Assembly: GCF_047729875.1 (NCBI RefSeq)
Contig: NZ_CP159826.1
Location: forward strand, 2,356,001 to 2,420,000
From: Marimicrobium sp913061115
Lineage (GTDB): Bacteria > Pseudomonadota > Gammaproteobacteria > Pseudomonadales > Halieaceae
Length of the DNA stretch: 64,000 nucleotides
Direction of reading: 5' to 3'
Of this stretch, positions 40,910-49,187 are shown in pieces. The notes under the pieces were generated by a model. That model had not been told where the DNA came from. It made no database searches and was given only the letters and a program-made list of their open reading frames with translations. How positions within the stretch are numbered: the stretch's first letter is position 1; each line of letters starts with the position of its first letter. The translations under genes and the position numbers were made by a program.

Positions 40910-41844
40910 GTATGCGCGTAGTCCAGTCAGGCATGCTCAGCCTGCTGCAGGACAGCGGACGCCAGGGTCAGCACCGCCTCGGGCTGAGCAATGGAGGACC
41001 GATGGACCGAGAAGCGTTCCACTACTGCAACCGCCTACTGCAAAACTCGCCCGCTAGCACCGCCATCGAAATCAGTGTTGGCGGTCTGCAACTGGAAACT
41101 CTCGTCGATACCTATATTTGCCTCACGGGTGCACCTATGCCGCTCAGCATTAACGGCCAAGAGAAGTCTTTGTGGGCCGTGCAACGCGTATACGCCGGCG
41201 ACATCATACAGATCGGTTTCGCCAGATCAGGCTGTCGTAGTTATTTCGGCGTGGCTGATGGCTTCACCATCAAAGCCTATTTTGGCAGTACCGCAACCGT
41301 GGTGAGGGAAAATATCGGGGGCTTGCGGGGCCATAGCTTACAGGTTGGAGATCAACTGCCCTGCCCCACTGTAACTGCGCGCAAACAGTATTATTTGGCC
41401 GACAGGGATCAGCCCCGCTATCAGAATACGCTCACTGTCCGCGTCATCCCGGGCTACCAGCAGCGCCATTTCAACCGGGTCGAACAACGTCGATTTTTCG
41501 GTAGCACCTATAAAATATCCGAGCGCTGCGACCGTATGGGCTATCGGCTGGAGGGGCCCGTCATCAAATGCGATATCAAGGGCGTCTTGTCCGAAGGCAT
41601 CTGCTTTGGCGCCATCCAATTACCGCCGGACGGACAACCGATCGTGCTGCTCAATGACCGCCAAACCATCGGGGGCTATCCCAAAATTGGCGCAGCGTTG
41701 TCGCTGGATGCCGCACGCATGACCCAATTGGTGCCCGGGAGCAGCGTGCATTTTGCTCCCATAACCCGCCACACCGCCCACAAGGCCCTGCAGCTGGCTC
41801 AGCGTTTTACATTACGCAAGCCTCTGCAAGAGCGTCGACAATGA
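40906..41844 (+). CDS. pxpC: 5-oxoprolinase subunit C (allophanate hydrolase subunit 2 type)
   Basis: A 312-residue KipA/AHS2-family protein: 'MLSLLQDSGRQGQHRLGLSNGGPMDREAFHYCNRLLQNSPASTAIEI', 'SGCRSYFGVADGFTIKAYFGSTATVV', 'FFGSTYKISERCDRMGYRLEG', 'VLSEGICFGAIQLPPDGQPIVLLNDRQTIGGYPKIGA'. It completes the PxpABC enzyme. The start ATG overlaps the pxpB stop and its own stop overlaps the next ATG (ATGA), so the DUF4392 gene is translationally coupled to 5-oxoprolinase, a strong hint that the two functions belong together. Confidence 0.93.
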   Translation: MSMRVVQSGMLSLLQDSGRQGQHRLGLSNGGPMDREAFHYCNRLLQNSPASTAIEISVGGLQLETLVDTYICLTGAPMPLSINGQEKSLWAVQRVYAGDIIQIGFARSGCRSYFGVADGFTIKAYFGSTATVVRENIGGLRGHSLQVGDQLPCPTVTARKQYYLADRDQPRYQNTLTVRVIPGYQQRHFNRVEQRRFFGSTYKISERCDRMGYRLEGPVIKCDIKGVLSEGICFGAIQLPPDGQPIVLLNDRQTIGGYPKIGAALSLDAARMTQLVPGSSVHFAPITRHTAHKALQLAQRFTLRKPLQERRQ

Positions 41845-42689
41845 ATGAGCAGCAACTGAGCGAGTCTATTGAACAACTGTTGGTGTCGAGAAATGTGCGC
41901 CACATGACCGTCGCTCAAGCAGCCCTCCAGCCCGGCTACTATCTGCGCGCCGCACGACACCTGCGAAACAGCACCGGCACGGTTATCATTGGTACCGGAT
42001 TTCCCGTTTCCAGCACCTTTGAAACCGATGGACCGGTCGGTGCCATAGCACTGTACCAAGCTCTAGAAGCGCTGGGGGCGCGTCCCTATATCGCATGCGG
42101 GGCACCGTTGTCACGCGCACTGGCTCCGGATTACCGTGTATTGAACTTGACCGCACGCAACCTAGAGGCGGCGCGTATAGAGGCTACGACGCAACTATTG
42201 GCCTTACAACCGCACGCTATTGTCGCGATCGAGCGTCCCGGCATTGCCGCAGATGGCCGCTACTACAATATGCACGGGGAAGATATTACCGCTCACTGTT
42301 TTTATTTCGACCCCTTCATCAGCCAAGCGAATTGCCCTACCATTGCGATTGGAGATGGTGGCAACGAAATCGGCATGGGGAATATAGCCACAGCTTTGAC
42401 CCGCCTGGACATCACCGCCTCGGTTACCTGCTGCAATGAACTGCTGGTAGCCGATGTCTCCAACTGGGGCGCCTATGGCCTAATCGCTTTTTTGGGTTTA
42501 TGGTCGCAGCAAGACCTGCTGGCAAACATCTCGCCGGAGGACTTGCTTCACTATCTCTCCGCCCGCGGCAGTGTTGACGGCGTGACCAGACAAAATACGC
42601 TCACCGAAGACGGGCTACTGCCCTTTGAGGGAGCAAACATCATTGAGCAACTGCGCGTGCTCACACATTTTTTGCCGCGCGCACTATAG
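41841..42689 (+). CDS. D-glutamate cyclase-like protein (DUF4392)
   Basis: The 282-residue product matches DUF4392, the C-terminal domain of animal D-glutamate cyclase: 'TGTVIIGTGFPVSSTFETDGPVGAIALYQALEALGARPYI', 'LLALQPHAIVAIERPGIAADGRYYNMHGEDI', 'CPTIAIGDGGNEIGMGNI' and 'VADVSNWGAYGLIAFL'. The IGDGGNEIGMG loop is the family signature. The animal enzyme turns D-glutamate into 5-oxo-D-proline. Here the domain stands alone, and its DUF1445 counterpart is encoded at 38693. It overlaps pxpC by 4 bases and is followed, 30 bases on, by the D-amino-acid transaminase gene. Confidence 0.85.
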   Translation: MNEQQLSESIEQLLVSRNVRHMTVAQAALQPGYYLRAARHLRNSTGTVIIGTGFPVSSTFETDGPVGAIALYQALEALGARPYIACGAPLSRALAPDYRVLNLTARNLEAARIEATTQLLALQPHAIVAIERPGIAADGRYYNMHGEDITAHCFYFDPFISQANCPTIAIGDGGNEIGMGNIATALTRLDITASVTCCNELLVADVSNWGAYGLIAFLGLWSQQDLLANISPEDLLHYLSARGSVDGVTRQNTLTEDGLLPFEGANIIEQLRVLTHFLPRAL

Positions 42690-42719
42690 CGCGGCTGCAG
42701 TGAAACAATGGGCACATGA

Positions 42720-43577
42720 ATGAGTACTGTTTACCTAAACGGCAATTATATCCCAATGAATGAGGCCCGCATCTCGCCGATGGATCGCGGCTTCCTATTC
42801 GGCGACGGTATCTACGAGGTAGTACCCTCCTACGACGGCCAACTCGTCGGCCTTGCGCCGCACCTGAAACGCATGCAGGACGGGCTGGACGCGATAGGAA
42901 TCGAACTGCGTGTGGATTACGACCATTGGCGAGAGATTGCGTTACAACTGATTGCGCGCAATGGCAGTGGCAACCTCGGGCTCTATTTTCATGTCAGCCG
43001 CGGCGCCGACACGAAGCGTAACCACGCCTACCCCGATGACCTCGCACCCACTATTTTCGCTTTCGCCTATGAGATTCCATCTGCACCCGTAGCAGACAAA
43101 AATGCGACAACACCCTTTAGCGTTATCACGGCAAAGGATCTACGCTGGCAGCGCTGTAATATTAAATCGACCTCACTGCTTGGCAATGTTATGCATTATC
43201 AGCAAAGCCACACGGGAGGTCATAATGAAACCATTCTCTACAACGACCGAGATGAAATTACAGAGGCCTCTTCGTGCAACGTCTACGTCATTAAAAATGG
43301 CATCGTTGCGACCCCGCTATTGGATGAACAAAAACTCCCCGGTATCACCCGCGACACGCTACTGGAAATTTTGCGTCGTGATGGCAGCATTGCCATCGAA
43401 GAACGCGTCGTCACATTAGCTGAACTGAATGATGCTGATGAGGTATGGCTGTCCAGTTCCAGTCGGGATATCGTACCGGTGATTGCGATTGACGAAAAGC
43501 CTGTCGCCGACGGCAACATCGGTGATGTATGGCTGGTGGCGCAAACTCTCTACGCCACTCATAAGTTTGATTTCTGA
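42720..43577 (+). CDS. dat: D-amino-acid transaminase (PLP fold type IV)
   Basis: The 285-residue product has the class IV aminotransferase pattern: 'VYLNGNYIPMNEARISPMDRGFLFGDGIYEVVPSYDG', 'YFHVSRGADTKRNHAYP', PLP lysine Lys149 in 'RWQRCNIKSTSLLGNVM', 'EITEASSCNVYVIKNG' and 'LPGITRDTLLEI'. The 'FHVSRGADTKRNHAYP' segment and the overall length resemble D-alanine transaminase more than the branched-chain enzymes. It would exchange D-alanine plus 2-oxoglutarate for pyruvate plus D-glutamate. Its stop overlaps the alanine racemase start (TGATG), a telling partner because the racemase makes D-alanine. Confidence 0.87.
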   Translation: MSTVYLNGNYIPMNEARISPMDRGFLFGDGIYEVVPSYDGQLVGLAPHLKRMQDGLDAIGIELRVDYDHWREIALQLIARNGSGNLGLYFHVSRGADTKRNHAYPDDLAPTIFAFAYEIPSAPVADKNATTPFSVITAKDLRWQRCNIKSTSLLGNVMHYQQSHTGGHNETILYNDRDEITEASSCNVYVIKNGIVATPLLDEQKLPGITRDTLLEILRRDGSIAIEERVVTLAELNDADEVWLSSSSRDIVPVIAIDEKPVADGNIGDVWLVAQTLYATHKFDF

Positions 43578-44656
43578 TGGCCAGACCCACTCAAGCAAAA
43601 CTAGATCTTGGCGCGCTACGACACAATGTCAGTGTGGCGCGTAAACTGGCGCCGCACTCTAAATTGATGGCCGTGGTAAAAGCCAATGCCTATGGCCACG
43701 GCGCGGCAACGATTGCCGCTGCATTGCAACCCAATGTAGATGCTTTGGCTGTTGCGAGCCTCGAAGAAGCCGCTGCACTGCGTGATGTCGGCATTACACT
43801 GCCCATACTGCTTTTAGAGGGTATCTTCGAGGCATCCGAATTGGGTATAGCCGCGCAACTTGGGGTATGGCTGAGCATCCACAACGAACAACAGCTGCAG
43901 TGGCTAGAAGATGCAACATTGTCTGCGCCGCTGCCCAGTTGGCTCAAGGTCGACACCGGCATGAATCGGCTCGGTGTCACGCCAGCAAGCGCCTTGCAGT
44001 GCTACCAACGCCTGATGGCCACGCCCAACGCTGCTGACAACATCGTGACCTACACGCATTTTGCCTCGGCAGATGATGTACACAATCAACAAACGCAGCG
44101 ACAAATTGCTGTGTTCGATGACCTGCCTTTTAGCGCAGCACGCAGCGCAGCCAATTCAGCGGCGTTGCTGGCCTGGCCACTGGCGCATTACGACTGGGTT
44201 CGCCCGGGTTACATGCTCTATGGTAATTCGCCCATGGCACAGGATCACCCCAATGCACAAACTCTGAAACCGGTCATGTCACTGACCTCTGCGGTGATCG
44301 CCCTCCACGACGTTGCGGTGGGTGAATCTGTCGGGTACGGCGGCACTTGGGTTGCACAGCGGCCCTCCGTGATCGCCACGGTGACTGTTGGCTATGGCGA
44401 CGGCTATCCTCGCGAGGCGCCTAACGGTACGCCGGTACTCGTCAACGGGCAACGTGCCACACTCGCAGGCCGCGTCTCCATGGACATGATTACTGTCGAC
44501 GTGACAGACATCCAAAACGTTCAACGCGGCGCCGAAGTCGTGTTGTGGGGCGCAGGCCTGTCACTGGGAGAAGTGGCTCGCTGGGCCAACACTATCGGTT
44601 ATGAACTCACCACACGGATGCCGCAGCGCACACCCAGGGTTGTCGTCAATGCCTAG
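43577..44656 (+). CDS. alr: Alanine racemase
   Basis: The 359-residue PLP enzyme has Lys35 in 'LMAVVKANAYGHGA', 'WLKVDTGMNRLGV', 'VRPGYMLYGNSPM', the second base Tyr in 'GESVGYGGTWVAQ', and 'GYGDGYPREAPNGTPVLVNGQRATLAGRVSMDMITVDVTD'. It interconverts L- and D-alanine. One base is shared with the transaminase gene stop, so the two are translationally coupled. Within this operon a catabolic or D-glutamate-supplying role is likely, perhaps beside another housekeeping alr or dadX elsewhere (inference). Confidence 0.93.
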   Translation: MARPTQAKLDLGALRHNVSVARKLAPHSKLMAVVKANAYGHGAATIAAALQPNVDALAVASLEEAAALRDVGITLPILLLEGIFEASELGIAAQLGVWLSIHNEQQLQWLEDATLSAPLPSWLKVDTGMNRLGVTPASALQCYQRLMATPNAADNIVTYTHFASADDVHNQQTQRQIAVFDDLPFSAARSAANSAALLAWPLAHYDWVRPGYMLYGNSPMAQDHPNAQTLKPVMSLTSAVIALHDVAVGESVGYGGTWVAQRPSVIATVTVGYGDGYPREAPNGTPVLVNGQRATLAGRVSMDMITVDVTDIQNVQRGAEVVLWGAGLSLGEVARWANTIGYELTTRMPQRTPRVVVNA

Positions 44657-44721
44657 CCAAAGATTTGCAGCCTATGCGCTGTGGTCGACACGCCAGGCGG
44701 ATAAGCATCGACGAGGTCAAT

Positions 44722-46248
44722 ATGCCGTCCGATGAGCAGACGTGCACGCTACTGCACCATTTAATCGAACGACATGCCGTCGAGCGACCCGACAGCGTCG
44801 CGTTGTGGTGGCACGGTGACGCGATCAACTATGCCAGTCTCTACCGCAATGCGGTGTCTACGGGAACACGCTTGGCCGCCAGCGGCGCCGCAGGCGATCG
44901 CATAGCGGTACTGTCGTGGAACTGCCCCCAGTTTGTAGAACTGATTTATGGCGCCACTGCCGCGGGTAGAATTCTGGTGCCGCTGAACGCCAGACTTGCA
45001 CCCGCAGAATTAATCTATCAGCTGCAATCTGCTGGCGTGACTATGCTGTTCGGTGACCGGGAATTACTGCAGCCGGTACTAACACACGCTGACTTTTCAC
45101 CCGCTATTCAGACTGTTTATCTGAACGAAGACTATATCAACTGGCGCGAGCCTGGCCCCCGCGAACCACTGCCGGCGACTAACCCCGAGGATCCGGCATG
45201 GATACTGTTTACCTCTGGTTCCACCGGTCGGCCCAAGGGGGCGATGTTAAGTCATCGTTCATTGATGGCGGGATTACGCTCAGCGGCACTGTCACGACCG
45301 GTGCAGCCATCCGATAAATACTATTACCCCTTTCCGTTATTTCACGTATCCGCTCACAATGTCCTGCTACAACATTTGTACGGTGCCGCTGTTGTCCTGG
45401 CGCGCTCATTCGATGCCGCTGACACCCTCACAGCCTGCAGTGAACTACAGGTGACGACAATGTCCCTCGCGCCGACCATGATCGCCCTATTATTGGATCA
45501 CCCTGGCTTCACTCCGGCGCACCTGAACTCAGTGCGCACCATCGGTTATGGCGCCTCGGCTATGCCTCAGACACTGTTGCAGAGGCTGCTGACCGACACC
45601 AATGTAGGCCTGTGCCAAAGTTACGGCATGACAGAACTCGCCGGCAGTGTGTCATTCCTCACGGTAGAGGATCATCAAAGAGCCGCCCTAGATCGGCCGG
45701 AGTTACTGCAATCGGTAGGCCGCCCCCTCGCCACGGCGCAACTCAAATTGATCGACGAACAAGGGCATGAATGCGCCACAGGCGCAGTCGGAGAGATTCT
45801 GGTCAAGGCCGCACAGTGCATGATCGGATACTGGGATGATGATGCCGCCACTGCACTGGCAATGGACAATGGCTGGTTACTCACCGGAGACATCGGCCGC
45901 TTTGACGACGACGGTTACCTGTACATTGTCGACCGCAAGAAAGACATGATTATCAGCGGCGGGGAAAATATTGCGTCCCGAGAAGTCGAGGAAGTTTTGC
46001 GCCAACACGCGTCAGTCAGGGATTGTGCCATCATCGGCTTGCCACACCCCAGGTGGGGAGAAAGTCCCTGCGCAATAGTACGACTCAGGAATGATGCCAG
46101 CGACTCGGAGCTCCACACTCACTGCCGCGCATTCCTAGCCCGTTACAAAACCCCCAGACGATGGATACGCGTCGATGAGCTGCCTCTCAACGCCTCCGGG
46201 AAAATCGACAAGCCTCTCCTCAGGCGACTCTATGCACCCTCGAGCTAG
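44722..46248 (+). CDS. AMP-dependent acyl-CoA ligase
   Basis: A 508-residue adenylate-forming enzyme: P-loop 'ILFTSGSTGRPKGAMLSHRS' (161-180), 'CQSYGMTELAGSVSFLT', 'LLTGDIGRFDDDGYLYIVDRKKDMIISGGENIASREVEEVLRQH' and the C-terminal Lys in 'LPLNASGKIDKPLLRR'. It resembles fatty-acid/aryl-CoA ligases. The ATG at 44722 has GAGG upstream; the TTG at 44665 and ATG at 44674 lack one. It is 65 bases after alr, so it may be the last gene of that operon, but a link to D-amino acids is not evident. Its TAG stop overlaps the TAG stop of the convergent permease gene within a shared CTAG. Confidence 0.9.
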   Translation: MPSDEQTCTLLHHLIERHAVERPDSVALWWHGDAINYASLYRNAVSTGTRLAASGAAGDRIAVLSWNCPQFVELIYGATAAGRILVPLNARLAPAELIYQLQSAGVTMLFGDRELLQPVLTHADFSPAIQTVYLNEDYINWREPGPREPLPATNPEDPAWILFTSGSTGRPKGAMLSHRSLMAGLRSAALSRPVQPSDKYYYPFPLFHVSAHNVLLQHLYGAAVVLARSFDAADTLTACSELQVTTMSLAPTMIALLLDHPGFTPAHLNSVRTIGYGASAMPQTLLQRLLTDTNVGLCQSYGMTELAGSVSFLTVEDHQRAALDRPELLQSVGRPLATAQLKLIDEQGHECATGAVGEILVKAAQCMIGYWDDDAATALAMDNGWLLTGDIGRFDDDGYLYIVDRKKDMIISGGENIASREVEEVLRQHASVRDCAIIGLPHPRWGESPCAIVRLRNDASDSELHTHCRAFLARYKTPRRWIRVDELPLNASGKIDKPLLRRLYAPSS

Positions 46249-47327
46249 CGGTTGTCCTGTGAATCAAGAAAATCGGAAAACGCATTCTCGTAGAGTTTGA
46301 ACAACACCAACGCGAGCGAAAACACGAGGGGGCCATAAATAAGACCGATCAATCCGAACACCTGAAGGCCTCCGATAATCGAGAAAAAAACCACCACAGT
46401 GCTCATGCTCGCACCCTGCATTAACAGAGGGCGTAAAAAGTTATCGATTGACCCCGTCACCACGACGCCCCACACCACCAAAAATCCGGCCCAACCCATT
46501 TCACCTGTAAACGCCAAATACAGCGCCGCCGGCACCCAAATCAATGCTGTGCCCACCAACGGTATCAGCGAGGTAAACGCCATCACCGCACCCCAGAAAA
46601 GACCCGGAAATCCGGCAAGCCACAAACCGAACCCGCCCACAATACCCTGAGCGATGGCCGTTAATAAAGAGCCCATCAGAGCCGATTTGCTGACAGTTTG
46701 CACCTCATCAAACAGCGTATCTTCCGCGCTACGGGACAATGGCAGAGCGCGATGCATGAAAGCGATTAATTTTTCATGGTCGCGCAGCACAAAAAACAAT
46801 ACGAACAGCAACAACATGAAATGCACGACGAACAGGGTCATGCTGCCCAATATCGATGTCGATATTGAGGCAAAGTGGCTCCCCATTGCGCCCGCAGCTG
46901 CTAGCGCTTTGGCGCGGATATTGTCGGGGTCGAGTGCGCCCTCTGGCAAAATCTGCGTCACCCGCAGTTGAGCTTCATGCAACCAGGGATGCGACATAAG
47001 CTGATGTATATTGTCTGAGGTTGCCCATTCCCGAACGACCACAGAGTAGCTAATACCCTGCTTAAGGACAGCGACCAACAACACCAATGTGGGCAACAAA
47101 ATTATCAATAACAGCGCCAGACAACTGATAAGCGAAGCGATGGTTTCACGCCCTCGCAATAAAGAAACTAGACGCTCATGAGCCGGATATGCCAATAAGC
47201 CAATCAATATGGCCATAATAATGGGCTGCAGGAAGGGTTTGACCATCCAGTAGCAGCCGTACAACGCGACCCCAAGAAAAATTAGCAACACCACGCGATG
47301 GGCGCTACCCTCAAACTGAGACTGCAT
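46245..47327 (-). CDS. AI-2E family transporter (PerM-like permease)
   Basis: A 360-residue integral membrane protein with the family's layout: three N-terminal hydrophobic stretches ('VLLIFLGVALYGCYWMV', 'IIMAILIGLLAYP', 'LISCLALLLIILLPTLVLLVAV'), a periplasmic or cytosolic loop, then five more helices including 'FVVHFMLLLFVLFFVLRDHEKLI', 'GSLLTAIAQGIVGGFGLWLAGFPGLFWGAVMAFTSLIPLVGTALIWVPAALYL' and 'VFGLIGLIYGPLVFSLALVLF'. The substrate of such permeases is often unknown despite the name. It converges on the AMP-ligase gene with a 4-base stop overlap and is divergent from the thiolase-like gene. Confidence 0.9.
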   Translation of the reverse strand: MQSQFEGSAHRVVLLIFLGVALYGCYWMVKPFLQPIIMAILIGLLAYPAHERLVSLLRGRETIASLISCLALLLIILLPTLVLLVAVLKQGISYSVVVREWATSDNIHQLMSHPWLHEAQLRVTQILPEGALDPDNIRAKALAAAGAMGSHFASISTSILGSMTLFVVHFMLLLFVLFFVLRDHEKLIAFMHRALPLSRSAEDTLFDEVQTVSKSALMGSLLTAIAQGIVGGFGLWLAGFPGLFWGAVMAFTSLIPLVGTALIWVPAALYLAFTGEMGWAGFLVVWGVVVTGSIDNFLRPLLMQGASMSTVVVFFSIIGGLQVFGLIGLIYGPLVFSLALVLFKLYENAFSDFLDSQDNR

Positions 47328-47422
47328 AGGTGTATTCTCTCTTTAGGGCAAGTGGCAACAGAGCTAACATAGAGCTTTTTCAGAAAAAATCAACGCCAAC
47401 GAGCGCATTTTAGGGCAGGCCA

Positions 47423-47453
47423 GATTGGTTGCATTACGAATAAACAATCAATC
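47423..47453. promoter_or_regulatory. Imperfect inverted repeat between permease and thiolase-like genes
   Basis: GATTGGTTG and CAATCAATC pair at 8 of 9 positions across a 13-base spacer, in the 203-base divergent promoter region 47328-47530. It is a possible operator; no T run makes it a terminator. Confidence 0.25.
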
Positions 47454-47530
47454 ATTGGCTGGATTTTTCTGCTGATCCTGTTTATGTTGTGGCGACAAAG
47501 AAACCCCTTATTGGATACAAAACAAACATT

Positions 47531-49051
47531 ATGCATATTCCAGACAACGCGCCCGTCATCATAGGCACTGGACAAAAGACTTGGCATTCAACGGATGTAA
47601 GCAGAACACCCCTAGACGCACTTTGCGCAGCTGCGACAGCCGCTATTGATGACGCGGGGCACAGTGGCATAACGTCCGCCATCGACACGGTCGCCATGAT
47701 TAGATTTATCGCCGACACGACCCCCGGCACCGGCGCACTGTTCCCTCGCAATCCCGGCAGACAGTTAAGCCATCGCCTAGGCATTACTGATGCAAAAATT
47801 TTTCAGGGTACGATCGGCGGCAACACGCCACAATACCTCATCAATCATTTCGCCGGGAAACTGGCGCGCGGCGAACACGACGTCGTCTTGCTCGCTGGCG
47901 CAGAACTGCTGGCGACGCTGTTTTCGGCGCTGCGCTCTGGAGGAGACATTTCGGCTTGGAGCGGAGAGACAGAGGCCCAGCCCACAACGGTGGGGCAAGA
48001 ACGAGAGGGACACAACGCGATAGAGTTGGCGCATGGGCTCTATGAACCGATTAATACGTACCCCCTGTTTGAGAATAGTCTGAGACATCACCTTGGCACC
48101 AGCCAGGAACATCACACGGCTCACATCGCCGAGATCTGCAGCCGCATGAGCCTGGTGGCTGCCGGTAACCCTCATGCTTGGAAACAGCAATTCCAGAGTG
48201 CTGAAGAGATCAGCACTGTCGTGCAAAAGAATCGTTATATCGGATACCCCTACACGCGCGCCATGAATCCCATTCTGGAAGTTGACATGGCTGCCGCGGT
48301 AATCATGACTACCGCCCGCAAGGCACGCCAGATGGGCATCGACCCAAGCGCCTGGGTCTACTTGCGCGGCGGTACTGACGTTAACGATATCTGGTATGTC
48401 AGCGAGCGACCTAACCTCCACAGTTCCCCGGCCATCAAGGCGGCATGGGAGTCTGTATCAGCGCGCGCAGGCATCGCTTTGGATGAAATTTCAAACTTCG
48501 ATATCTACAGCTGTTTCCCCAGTGCGGTAGAGGTCGCCTGCAACGAAATTGGGTTGTCGCCGCTCGACAACCGCGGGGTCACTGTCACTGGCGGCTTGCC
48601 CTTCTTCGGCGGGCCCGGCAACAACTACTCTCTGCATGCAATTGCACAGATGATCACGTCTCTGCGCGACACCGGTGGCGGGCATGGACTGGTCACCGCC
48701 AATGGCATGTACCTCACGAAACACTCGCTGGGCATATACTCGACAGAACCTCCCACTGAAGCCTGGCAAGACATAGACAGCCACGCGCTACAACAACGTA
48801 TCGATGAATCTCCACGACTGTCAGTGGCCTCCGACCCTGCCGGTACTGCCACCATAGAGACCTACACTGTGAGCTTTGGCCGGGAAGGACCCAAACGAGG
48901 GATTGTCATCGGGCGTAATCAAGCGGGGCAACGAATTGTTGCCAACACTGGCACCGATGTCGACACACTGAATCAGCTGATGGCACAGGACCCGATCGGG
49001 CACAGCGGCAATGTGCGCGTCGAGGACGGGATTAGTGTCTTCGAACTGTAA
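47531..49051 (+). CDS. Thiolase-like protein with extra C-terminal domain (SCP-X/TLP1 type)
   Basis: The 506-residue product has a thiolase-like region ('APVIIGTGQKTWHSTDVSRTPLDALCAAATAAIDDAG', 'YPYTRAMNPILEVDMAAAVIMTTARKARQMG', 'FDIYSCFPSAVEVACNEIG', 'VTGGLPFFGGPGNNYSLHAIAQMITSLR') and a 100-residue C-terminal extension ('ATIETYTVSFGREGPKRGIVIGRNQAGQRIVANT'). That extension is the OB-like domain of thiolase-like protein type 1 (TLP1). The usual nucleophile position reads 'GTIGGNTPQYLI', with no Cys, so the reaction is uncertain. The ATG at 47531 is preferred; a GTG at 47489 would add 14 residues. It appears to be monocistronic. Confidence 0.83.
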   Translation: MHIPDNAPVIIGTGQKTWHSTDVSRTPLDALCAAATAAIDDAGHSGITSAIDTVAMIRFIADTTPGTGALFPRNPGRQLSHRLGITDAKIFQGTIGGNTPQYLINHFAGKLARGEHDVVLLAGAELLATLFSALRSGGDISAWSGETEAQPTTVGQEREGHNAIELAHGLYEPINTYPLFENSLRHHLGTSQEHHTAHIAEICSRMSLVAAGNPHAWKQQFQSAEEISTVVQKNRYIGYPYTRAMNPILEVDMAAAVIMTTARKARQMGIDPSAWVYLRGGTDVNDIWYVSERPNLHSSPAIKAAWESVSARAGIALDEISNFDIYSCFPSAVEVACNEIGLSPLDNRGVTVTGGLPFFGGPGNNYSLHAIAQMITSLRDTGGGHGLVTANGMYLTKHSLGIYSTEPPTEAWQDIDSHALQQRIDESPRLSVASDPAGTATIETYTVSFGREGPKRGIVIGRNQAGQRIVANTGTDVDTLNQLMAQDPIGHSGNVRVEDGISVFEL

Positions 49052-49187
49052 GAGTACGCCCTAGGACAAGGGTCACTATGCTTCGACAGACAATGTTGCG
49101 GTATATGCCTATAACTAAAGCTGAAGCAGCACCAAGCATCGTTATCCTTTATACTGACAAATCGAACGTCTAAATAGGTATCTCACT

